Source: Taenia hydatigena
Lineage: Eukaryota > Platyhelminthes > Cestoda > Cyclophyllidea > Taeniidae
Length of the DNA stretch: 64,000 nt
Direction: 5' to 3'
NCBI GenBank assembly: GCA_036345935.2
Contig: JADWOT020000006.1
Coordinates: forward strand, 222,221 to 286,220
Of this stretch, positions 50,901 through 64,000 are shown piece by piece; positions within the stretch are counted from its first letter, which is position 1, and every line of letters starts with the position of its first letter. The position numbers and the translations under genes were made by a program. A model generated the notes under the pieces. The model worked only from the letters and a program-made list of their open reading frames with translations, did no database searches and had not been told where the DNA came from.

Positions 50901-51390
50901 CTTCTCAAGTCTTTCAGTTTCCTCACGAAACTTGCGAACACTCTCCTAAAACAATTGGATTATGTATGTAAGAAACCTTCAACTGTTTGTCTCTATCTGA
51001 CTCTTCCCTAATCTTTTTCATTAAATTTTGGATAAAACCACCGCCTCCCGTAGAATATTGCGCATAGCCCTTGGCAATAGAAACAGGTAACCAAGAAATT
51101 TACCAACTGTCGTACATGGCGCAGATAAAAACACCTTCTCAAAAGGAACGACATTTACAACGCCAACACCTACGGCGTTTTCAAGAATGTTGCCACAGTA
51201 TGAAGAAGTGAAACAACGTGCTTCGTGGATAAAGTCTATTATGTTTAAGCACTAGTTTAAAAAGAACGAAAAAGAGGAAATATTTCCCTAAATGGAGACG
51301 TCTTAAGCCTACCGGCACTAGTGATTTTCCAAACCATTTTCGCGTCAAGGAATTATTGAAAAAAAAGCACTTAAATCCTGAATTTAGCAA
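47996..51390 (-). CDS. TIMM44: Mitochondrial import subunit TIM44 (N-terminus uncertain)
   Basis: Peripheral inner-membrane protein that tethers matrix HSP70 to the TIM23 channel. Secure minus-strand exons are 51069-50977, 50945-50868, 50829-50617, 50582-50458, 50378-50293, 50086-49994, 49120-48996, 48779-48729, 48493-48404 and 48226-47996, giving 394 aa (vertebrate about 450). The N-terminal half is a charged coiled region (FREETERLEKSKEV). The C-terminal Tim44 domain is clear: LHKDSKWVAAWENFK, FFDLKARYEESD, IPNVLESIVHGHLDVLKDW, GKMMEQGPVLIITFQAQ, THVWALCRDQSELNPWMAWR. The intron after exon 49120-48996 starts with GC. A possible presequence exon (51390-51313, with a GTAGGC donor, phase 0) reads NNSLTRKWFGKSLVP but lacks an ATG. 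Confidence 0.93.
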
Positions 51391-51804
51391 AATATGTCAA
51401 ACCGTGTGAGCGAAGGACTGCTTATTTTGATGCAAAGTGAATGCTTGTTTACTGATGCGACACTACTCCTTAAATTCATACAAAATACCCCTCAGTGTGA
51501 ACAAGCACACTGCCAATATGGGCGAACTGTTTTACTATACGAAGTTTTAACAACATTAAAAATCAGCCTTACGCGAAGATTAAAAGGCGCCAATACAGTC
51601 GAAAAAGATATGCACTTTACGAATTCACTTGCACCCTCTTGCTTTCGACAGTCCCCGAAAGTACCATCTCTTCGTGCAAAATGATTGACTTATCCAAGTG
51701 CGACTAGGTCGTGATCCAATGAGCTAGACATTCCCTAAATTTCGTTGATCAACCTTGCTCTTTGTTTCTATCAATGCTGTAAACAAGTAGCACATTCGAA
51801 CAGG
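51391..51804. other. Divergent region between TIM44 and the small membrane protein
   Basis: No gene is supported. It presumably carries the promoters for both directions. Confidence 0.45.
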
Positions 51805-52200
51805 ATGTGCTACATCGACTTCTACGATCGCACAAAAATACACAACCCACTGATCATAGCAGGAGCCTTGCTTATTCTTACAAGCGTTTTCATGATTACT
51901 TTAGGCATCGCACGCGAACGCGAAGACGTTTGGGTTGCTGGCATTCTCGTCGCGATAGCCGGTGCCCCGGTCTTCACTTTTGGCCTTTTTATCTTTTGCT
52001 ATCTCAATCGACCAAGTAGAATCCCAGGTCTCGAACAGGACTTTTCCGTCAGCAAGTTTTCAGTACCAACCATTGCCAACTTCCCACCCGCCAACCAATT
52101 CCTCTATCCAATAAAAGGCTATAACTTGGGAAGCAGAATTTACCGGCCTTTATATGCACCATCCTCATCCGTCCGAATTCACCAACAAGCGCAAATGTAA
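51805..52200 (+). CDS. Small two-TM membrane protein, family not recognised
   Basis: A single-exon frame of 131 aa starting MCYIDFYDRTKIHN. Two hydrophobic segments, around residues 16-34 (LIIAGALLILTSVFMITLG) and 43-66 (VAGILVAIAGAPVFTFGLFIF), are separated by a short charged loop (IAREREDVW). The C-terminal half is polar with prolines. No signal peptide. The start was set at the first ATG in frame, which follows a CGAACAG acceptor-like site by one base, so a cis or trans 3' splice site may define the 5' end. An AATAAA lies 20 nt past the stop. I cannot assign a function. Confidence 0.65.
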   Translation: MCYIDFYDRTKIHNPLIIAGALLILTSVFMITLGIAREREDVWVAGILVAIAGAPVFTFGLFIFCYLNRPSRIPGLEQDFSVSKFSVPTIANFPPANQFLYPIKGYNLGSRIYRPLYAPSSSVRIHQQAQM

Positions 52201-52219
52201 ATGTGCAATTCTATATGCA

Positions 52220-52225
52220 AATAAA
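52220..52225 (+). terminator. Polyadenylation signal of the small membrane protein gene
   Basis: AATAAA 20 nt downstream of its stop codon and about 70 nt before the convergent TRMU stop. Confidence 0.55.
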
Positions 52226-52292
52226 CGTTGCAGCAAAAACAAAATATAAAAAATGCACCAATTATTTCTGCCAAACTTTGCATAAATAGGAG

Positions 52293-53953
52293 TTAAAGAT
52301 GAATTTCGAAATCCGATAGACGCCAATTGTGGTATGGTTCGATGTTTCCCATTTCAAACAAACTTTTGGTTGAATTTACGATGGCTCCACCCAGACAGAT
52401 GTTGCCCTTGTAAAAAGCTGCACATTGACCAGCGGCGATGCATCGCATTGGTTGTTGAAGTCGGATGAATAATCCTGATTTGGAACCATGAGAAATCTGC
52501 ATAGAGCACGGCATTGGACGCCATTTGTTCTGCCACTGAAACTCGTAGTCCGCAGATGGAAGAGGAGGACTTTCTTCCGCTATCCAAATAGGCGGCTCAG
52601 TGCAACATTCTTGCATAAAGAGCGATGGGTGGTAAGCACCTTGTACCTTGCTCAACATTACCAAATTTTTTTCGACTTACGATAAAAATCTCTTGAGTCT
52701 TTGAATCCAGTTTTGCAATGTAAAAGGGCTCCTTACCCCAGGTTATACCGGGTATTTTCTGACCTATCGTAAAATGGTGTACACCTTCATGAGCGAATGC
52801 TTGTTAAAAAGAAAGTACGCTTACCCGAGTGTTCACCAAAAACATTACCGGTTTCAAGTTCTATGATCAAACCTCTTCGAGGTTCTACATACTACAAGAA
52901 TTTAATACCAACTGCGAACTACCTTATCGATGAAATCACAGAAGTTCCGCTTTCCAATAAAACATATTCCCATACTCTACAAAGAAAAGCATTCTCTTCC
53001 AGACTACAACAAACTGGCAACCGGCTACAGATGCAAACACCATATTTGAAAAAAATTAAGTTGTCTTAGCAAATAACAGTGGACTAACTGGTCCAACGCA
53101 ACAACAATCGGGTACCTCTTTTCGTTTGGCGATTCTTCCAAGACCAATGGACGCAGCGATCTCCTTCACTCTTGACTTTAAAAGGCGTCCCACAGGAAAC
53201 ATGCAGTATTGCAAATATTTCCATGATATCTTAAGTAGAGAAAAAATGGCAGCTATCAAGAACTCGCTTTCCAAATCAAATTCTCAATCCATAGCCTTAT
53301 CAAATCGTAAATTAGGTAACGGAGTCATTGCTGCGAGGATCGCACCAGAAAACTCACATTGCAAAGCCAAAATGTTTGGTCTTTGACAGGGTCAACTGAC
53401 CTCAAAAGCAGGGGTGGTGAAGAAATGATGGCTCGATCCTCAAGAAAATTTCCATACGAATTTTGTGCATAGTGACCCGTCGCCAGAGCATCCGCATAAA
53501 TAGAAGGATGACATTTGGGAGAATACTTAAGCGCGCATTCTGTTAACTTATGAAATTTTACATAACGATTGCAAAGTATATCTGGATTCGGTGTTTTCCC
53601 CTCAGTATAGGAGTCAATGGTTTTACTAGATTCCTCTTACAAACGTAGACCAGCTTACGTAAACACGTCGTTCCAGTATTCCTTCACAAAATTAAGTTCC
53701 ACGAATTCAATCCCTAGTTTTTGACAGACAAATCCGGCATCTTCCCGATCCGCATCGATTGAACACTTGATCGTTTCATCTCTCTGATCCCAATTTGTCA
53801 TGAAAACACCTACGACATCGAAACCTTGATGACATTAAGAAAAGTTAAAAAATGCATACCTCTGCGCTTCAGCAGGTATGCTGAAACGGCACTGTCAACG
53901 CCGCCAGATACCGCACATGCCACACGTCTAATTGGACCGCTTAGCACACCCAT
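52293..53953 (-). CDS. TRMU: Mitochondrial tRNA 2-thiouridylase (MnmA/TRMU), 8 exons
   Basis: Thiolates U34 of mitochondrial tRNAs for Lys, Gln and Glu, using ATP and persulfide sulfur. Minus-strand exons 53953-53860, 53824-53667, 53633-53358, 53229-53116, 52976-52923, 52891-52825, 52784-52681 and 52646-52293 join in frame to 406 aa (human about 420). The PP-loop CAVSGGVDSAVSAYLLKRRG is at the N-terminus. GKTPNPDILCNRYVKF contains the first catalytic Cys. ALATGHYA, VDPVKDQTFWL, KRKESMGICFIGKRNF with the tRNA-contact region, and CIAAGQCAAFYKG with the second conserved Cys all follow. The 33-nt intron 53666-53634 was placed so that WND joins ESSKTIDSY in phase 0; the GT four codons on would break the frame. 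The gene is head-to-head with N6AMT1. Confidence 0.95.
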
Positions 53954-54122
53954 TCTCAACTTGCGAACGTACAATTGTTCACTAAAACAATAAATAATTT
54001 ACTGCAGTTTCCATGCGTATTGAAATCTCTGTGATGTCAAAACTTTACTCTTTAACACCCTTCTGGCACTTTTAATGTGAAAAAATGACAGGGCATATTA
54101 AGTGTTTGCAGTTGGAGTGTTG
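53954..54122. promoter_or_regulatory. 169-bp divergent promoter region between TRMU and N6AMT1
   Basis: The start codons of TRMU (minus, 53953) and N6AMT1 (plus, 54123) are separated by only 169 bp, so the two genes must share a bidirectional promoter or overlapping ones. No TATA box is clear. Confidence 0.5.
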
Positions 54123-54969
54123 ATGCTGCCTTTAAACCATACTTATTGCACTCCCAGTACGGATGCTCTCAAGCAACCGTGTTTTACTGAGGTCTATCCT
54201 CCATCTGAGGATTCATTTCTCTTTCTGGATGCGTTGGAGGCAGATGCGAATTTCATCAGGGAAAGACTGAGACCGGTCATGTCAGTTGAAGTTGGTTCCG
54301 GTTCTGGGATAATATCAACCTTCCTGTCAAAAATACTTGATAGTGCATGTTCATTCCTATGTATTGATATATCGAATCAGGTCAGACGAATGCTTTGATT
54401 TATCTTTTAGGCTTGTATGGCAACAAAAAAGGTGTTTTGTGAAAACACGTCTTGTTACCCTTTGGACGCCGTTTGTTGTGATCTACTTTCGCCTATTCGA
54501 ACATCCTCTCAAGGATTAGCTGATATAGTGCTCTTCAATCCTCCGTACGTACCTACAACTAGTGACGAGTTGCTCGGTGCAAAATCAATGCTACCGGCTG
54601 CTTGGGCGGGCGGTTTTAGAGGCAGGCAGGTGCGGGCTTCATGGTTCATTTAACGGGATTATTTGCGTCTTTATACTTCTCTCTTCTTCACCGATTCGTT
54701 GCTGAATGGGTTGAAGGCTTATACTTGGGTACTTTGATTAGGTTACAGGAAGGTTTATTCAGCAGCTCGCGCCGATTTTGGCCAGGCCTGGAGTGCTTTA
54801 TATCCTCCTTCTTCAGCAAAACGAACCTGAGTTGGTGTCAAAGCTCATTAACGATGCATCTGGTGGTCGCCTCTCCAGATCGGTGTGTATAATTCGGCGG
54901 CGATGTGGGAACGAACAACTTTTTGTGTATCGCTATTACGATCCCCTGTTTTACCCCGATTCCGATTAA
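54123..54969 (+). CDS. N6AMT1: HemK2-type glutamine methyltransferase, 3 exons
   Basis: SAM-dependent methyltransferase that, with TRMT112, methylates the GGQ glutamine of translation release factor eRF1. Exons 54123-54380, 54411-54629 and 54742-54969 join in frame to 234 aa, as usual for the family. Visible features are VYPPSEDSFLFLDAL near residue 25 (family PAEDTFLLLDAL), the SAM-binding SVEVGSGSGIISTFL, the acidic CIDIS, the catalytic NPPYVPT, and WAGGFRGRQVTGRF. The first ATG in frame was chosen. Introns are 30 and 112 nt. The stop codon TAA overlaps an AATAAA, and the next gene starts 75 bp downstream on the same strand. Confidence 0.94.
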
Positions 54970-54973
54970 TAAA
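54968..54973 (+). terminator. Polyadenylation signal overlapping the N6AMT1 stop codon
   Basis: AATAAA begins at the second base of the TAA stop. With cleavage 10-30 nt downstream, the next ORF would begin within about 50 nt of the cleavage site. Confidence 0.5.
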
Positions 54974-55044
54974 GCTTATGAGTAAAATGTGTAGCTTGTA
55001 ACTTGTTTTGTTGAGCAAGTCGTCATTACGCGATTTGTTCAGGT

Positions 55045-55283
55045 ATGCCTTCTCGTGTGGAATCTCTGGAACTTTTCCGCTCCGTGGTAAAGTACATTCG
55101 AACTCTTGAGCACACCGACCAGAGGTATCTTCTTAATCGGGTTAAGGCAGAATTCCGAAAATCCAATGAAATAAACGACCCTGACTACACTGAATTTCTT
55201 TTCGAGGTAAATTATTATTTGGTGCTCATTTGCTTATTTTGTAGAGAGGAAAGGCTCTTCTTAAGCACCGGAGATTCTTGTAA
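55045..55283 (+). CDS. LYR-motif (Complex1_LYR) mitochondrial protein, LYRM2-like
   Basis: Exons 55045-55206 and 55245-55283 (intron 38 nt, GTAAAT...TTGTAG) join in frame to 66 aa. LYR proteins are small helical mitochondrial assembly factors that bind acyl-ACP and help build respiratory complexes or deliver Fe-S clusters. The signature segment is SLELFRSVVKYIRTL, with Phe in place of the Tyr of L-Y-R, followed by RVKAEFRKSNEINDPDYTEF, as in LYRM2-type members, and a final RGKALLKHRRFL. The protein is at the short end of the family. A CAG lies one base before GTATG of the start, a plausible trans-splice acceptor. The exact paralogue (LYRM2, LYRM9 or another) cannot be settled by eye. Confidence 0.72.
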
Positions 55284-57735
55284 ACCCTCTTTTATTTTCT
55301 TTCTGTCATTTCACTACCAAATAGAACTTTAAAATTTGCAAATTACTTCGTTAATCTGTTGACATATGGTCGGAATGGGACCTTATTCGAGTACGTTCTG
55401 GGAAAGATTGGTTATCGTTCCGCGGCCCGCATTATCTTTGAAAAGCGAGATCTTACTGGCACGCTGTGGAGACGGAACTAGGTGTGGGATGAGGCTACCC
55501 TCTCACTAGCATCGAGACATTTCTTCTGCATGCCTACACTGACTAGAGTACGATTGCATGGCATCGACGGTGTTGTAGCCCATGACAGTCATTTTGGCTA
55601 TTTGAGGCTAGCGGGCCATCAGATATGGTTTCGTTAAAGGTACATTTGCCCCACCAACCGATTGACTCATACACATCCGCTGGCCGTAGTTTGTATTGTC
55701 ACGGTGCCGAGTTTGATTCAGAGCCTTGCCTGGTCATATTTGGCTGTGCCTATCTGCTTATCTGTAAAGCGTTGTCAAATCCTGCCTTGTCAAACAAATA
55801 CAGTATGGTTTTTTTCACCAGTTGTTCTCAAGCGTAGGTACAGATATTACCGGTTTCGGACAAAGTATTGAATGAAGACATTACTGGCTGTTGTCAACGT
55901 AAAACTGATCAGTCGTTTAGAAGGTATGCGTGCAAACTAAGCAAACTGGTTAAGTGTTAATCATTTGGCCTTTTTTAGTATCACAGCTCAGTGTGGTCGC
56001 CAAAGCGCTAACAGTAGTTTTGTTCAAAGAAGGTCCTTCGGTTTCCGTGTGGAGTCATGGCCAATTGATCACGTCCGCAGGTCGTCGCGATTCACTGAGC
56101 TTTTAGAACCATTTTAAAATAGATTGCGGCTCTTTACTCCCTTTAGCAGATACTGTCAGTACAGGTAGATGGCAGCACACTATGTGGATGAAACAATGAA
56201 TCGATCGAGACAGCCAACTTCTACAAATCCACCATGAAATCCATTTAAAAAGTGCCAAAAAAGATGTAGCATAACGGACGAAGAACATTATTTCCTATGC
56301 AAGCGCTGACGAGTGCCCTGAAGGGAGTCTGAGTTGATGTTGGATTTTGTTGTCAACGGCGAAGATTCTAGTGGATTGTATGCGCACATTTTAGAAATCC
56401 AGCAAGACTTGGGAGCCGACTTTGAGGTCTGTGACGCAAAAATGTCCCCAAATAAGCATTGGCTAAAAATTCTTCCCGTACTTATTAAAGAATATTGGGA
56501 CGTACAATGTGCCCCTTCTGGCACCAGTAGAGGAAGGGACAACCACGGTCCTGTACTCAAATTAGTCAGGAGACCTACATCAAGGATGGTAGTATCATCA
56601 GACGCAGTAACCGAACGCTGATGGAAGGAGCAGCAAAGGCTTCCCTGGCAGATTAGGTCAAATTTCTGCGGCATCAGGTCAAAGTAGACCCCTATAGATC
56701 GTTAAATTGGCCATGTTAGTGAAGTAAAAGTGCTGAATGACTTGAACGAAGAGTATGGATGGATCTTGGCTAAACAAGTCATCAGCAGAATTACGCTAAA
56801 CCTGCCTCACCAGCATCAGATTTAAAAGACTAAACTCCAACTGCAATCTTCAAGGACTCAAGGAAAGACTACGAATTCATACAGCGAGTGGAGAGGGGGA
56901 GGTTATTGAAGGAATGTTCCTCGAGGTCGGAAGTAGGATGTCTAAACGGTAACTGCTGTCTACTTCAACACGAAGCCCGGAAAACGGAGGCGTGTAATTT
57001 ATGTCTAGATCATATCAAAACCAGCTTAGGCAATAAGCCTCACGGTCGTTGCGGTTTGATGAGAGGACTATCTGGGGCCTCAGCCATTTGACCACCTCAA
57101 ATTCTGGCCAGTAGACTCTCAGAGTCCCCATATAAAATAGGTTCCAATTGCAACTGTAGTTTAGTAAACACTCGGTTATGGTAAGAGACCACCAACGCTC
57201 CCAATCATTTTTCCACGGCAAAAGTACACATTAAGCCCGAGTGCCATTTCTTCTTCTGTCTTAAGAGCTGACTCGAGTCGCTGCAAAAATAACGAAGGAT
57301 TTCTGCTCTTTTGAATTACACATTAGGCTTTCAACTGATTAGCCACGTTGATCAAAGACGGTAAATAAAATCTAGAAAGTAAAAAAATGTACAGTAGCAA
57401 CGCAAAACAATGCAAAACCTAGCAACATTGCGCAACAACCTATATTTTTACAAAATCAAAAAACAAGGGTTAAAAAAACCAAATATTTTCAAACCAACTT
57501 TGCAGAAGTAGATACTGTAGTATGCATAAAATCTGGACGCAAAATAAAAAATATTAGCCTTAAAATGCCTGATTTTTATTACTGCTTTATTTCGCTGGCA
57601 AAATAATTCGTAGGCTACAGTTAATGAACATCTAGGTTTTCATGGCGGATTAACTTTCGTGTTTGTTTAAACTAGTGGAACGTCGATTTTTCGATTTAAT
57701 AGTTTCTTTTGCGTTAAGTGTTTCGAGTCGTCACC
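55284..57735. other. Intergenic region, no supported gene
   Basis: Several frames of 60-95 codons on the plus strand (for example 56334-56621) have a mildly coding look, separated by stops. They match nothing I know and lack convincing splice sites. They may be remnants of a decayed gene or retroelement. The 14-3-3 promoter lies at the right end. Confidence 0.4.
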
Positions 57736-58585
57736 ATGTCCTCTCTCAGCAAACGCGAGGAAAGTGTTTACATGGCAAAGCTCTGTGAGCAATGTGAGCG
57801 CTATGATGGTATGTTTTTTTTTGAACGCAAAATTATTCAAATCTAGAAATGGTCAAGGCAATGAAGGATGTTCTGGAGTCTGGCGCGGACCTTACCGTTG
57901 AGGAGAGAAACCTGTTGTCTGTAGCATACAAGAACGTGGTGGGCGCTCGCCGAAGCTCTTGGCGCGTTATTAGTAGCATTGAGCAGAAGCACGATGGGGA
58001 CGCGAAAATGCAAATTGCCAAAAAAGTTCGAGAAGAAATCGAGAAGGAACTTAACGCAACGTGCAGAGAGATTCTTGATCTACTTGATAAAACACTACTT
58101 CCCGCTGCGTCAAATTCGGAATCGAAAATATTCTTCTTGAAGATGTTTGTTGTTTGTTTCTCTTATTTTTGTGTGTAGGAAGGGTGATTACTACCGTTAC
58201 GTTGCTGAGTTTTGTACTGGCGAAGAGCGCAAGCAGGCTTCCGATAATAGCCTAACGGCTTATAAGGCTGCTACGGACGTTGCTGAAGCAGATATGCAGA
58301 CAACTCACCCCATTCGTCTTGGCCTTGCTCTTAACTTTTCCGTGTTTTACTATGAAATCATGAACAATCCGAAACGAGCTTGTGAGCTTGCCAGAAAGGC
58401 TTTCGATGACGCAGTTGCCGAGCTGGATACTTTGCCAGAGGAGAGCTACAAAGACGCGACCCTCATTATGCAGCTTTTACGCGACAACCTAACCCTGTGG
58501 AATAGCGACACTGGTGAGTGTTTACAATAATTTTTCATGTATTTAAGGTGATAATGATGCCGCTGAACAACCGAAAGGTGAATGA
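57736..58585 (+). CDS. YWHA: 14-3-3 protein, 4 exons
   Basis: Phosphoserine/threonine-binding dimeric adaptor of the cytosol. Exons 57736-57808, 57847-58144, 58179-58513 and 58548-58585 join in frame to 247 aa, the usual length. Family signatures are [32 protein letters not shown] and [20 protein letters not shown], then [13 protein letters not shown]. The basic groove residues around [16 protein letters not shown], and the Arg-Tyr pair in YYRY, are kept. Exon 4 was found by its match to the acidic tail: it encodes [11 protein letters not shown] and a stop; reading through the exon 3 donor instead would give an early unconserved stop. The last two introns are 34 nt each. An AATAAA lies at 58643. 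The isoform class cannot be assigned from the reading alone. Confidence 0.96.
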
Positions 58586-58642
58586 ATGAAGAAGTGTCGG
58601 GGTTAATAACTCTGAACTCGCTTTCGACAGATCAGTTAATTA

Positions 58643-58648
58643 AATAAA
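58643..58648 (+). terminator. Polyadenylation signal of the 14-3-3 gene
   Basis: AATAAA 58 nt past the stop codon in exon 4. Confidence 0.55.
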
Positions 58649-63859
<5,211 letters not shown>

Positions 63860-64000
63860 ATGTTCAACGTAAACAGAGGCAGGACAAATCGTTACAAACC
63901 TATCACCACGGCCAACAGTGAATTGATTAGTTTACCTAGAGGGAAGTCTGGATCAGAGGTCGAAGAAGACGACTGCTTTGTACCCTATATCATTCACCTG
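63860..64000 (+). CDS. 5' partial coding region running off the right edge
   Basis: From the ATG at 63860 the frame stays open for 47 codons to the end of the window, beginning MFNVNRGRTNRYKPITTANS and continuing with an acidic EVEEDD patch. Codon use looks natural and the segment is hydrophilic, typical of a cytosolic N-terminus. I do not recognise the protein. An in-frame run of this length could still be chance. Confidence 0.4.
   Translation, partial: MFNVNRGRTNRYKPITTANSELISLPRGKSGSEVEEDDCFVPYIIHL

Noticed and set aside
53359..53401. An extra TRMU intron at TTTGAG/GTCAGT
   Set aside because: The sequence reads straight through as RSVDPVKDQTFWLCN, a conserved family segment.
53659..53666. 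Extending TRMU exon 2 by VFT to a GTAAGC donor
   Set aside because: No acceptor keeps the frame of the next exon. Ending at WND with a 33-nt intron matches family spacing exactly.
56334..56621. 95-codon frame between the LYR gene and 14-3-3
   Set aside because: No similarity recognised, no supporting splice sites and stops on both sides. It may be a remnant, but that is not supported.
58514..58530. 14-3-3 ending as SDTGECLQ by read-through of the exon 3 boundary
   Set aside because: GTGAGT is a good donor, and the next exon gives an acidic tail typical of 14-3-3 proteins.

Overview
The window is eukaryotic genomic DNA. It holds intron-rich animal genes with many ultrashort introns (31-46 nt) beside multi-kb ones, and long non-coding stretches with simple repeats. 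The protein set (aquaglyceroporin, HSP60, ACTL6A, PMCA, PGGT1B, TIM44, TRMU, N6AMT1, LYRM, 14-3-3), the tiny introns, a probable intercistronic junction and an LTR-bearing TRIM element point to a parasitic flatworm, most likely a cestode of the taeniid kind. That placement is inference; no marker gene here fixes the species.

Layout: 2-466 is the last exon of an unidentified gene. 1882-2989 is an aquaglyceroporin with two exons and a TATA box. 3392-5232 is mitochondrial HSP60 on the minus strand (4 exons). 6180-16600 is a tandem array of a serine/aspartate-rich gene family that I do not recognise: four units with coding potential, two decayed copies, and six copies of a shared promoter-like block. 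17873-20646 is ACTL6A/BAF53 (11 exons). 22981-42332 is a plasma-membrane calcium ATPase (16 constitutive exons plus two candidate microexons). 44338-45233 is a complete TRIM retroelement with 186-bp LTRs and a 5-bp target-site duplication. From 45.8 to 58.6 kb the genes are compact: PGGT1B (+), TIM44 (-), a small two-TM protein (+), TRMU (-), N6AMT1 (+), a LYR-motif protein (+) and 14-3-3 (+). 58.6-63.86 kb shows no gene but has a long (CA)n tract. A new open coding start runs off the right edge at 63860.

The genes are mostly independent housekeeping functions. HSP60, TIM44, TRMU and the LYR protein all act in mitochondria: TIM44 brings matrix HSP70 to the import channel, HSP60 folds imported proteins, TRMU thiolates mitochondrial tRNAs, and LYR proteins assist respiratory-chain or Fe-S assembly. 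TRMU and N6AMT1 are head-to-head 169 bp apart. The LYR gene starts 75 bp after the N6AMT1 stop and could be its operon partner. All exon models were built by hand from GT/AG sites and frame continuity, and they join in frame except at the 5' ends of TIM44 and PGGT1B, which remain open.
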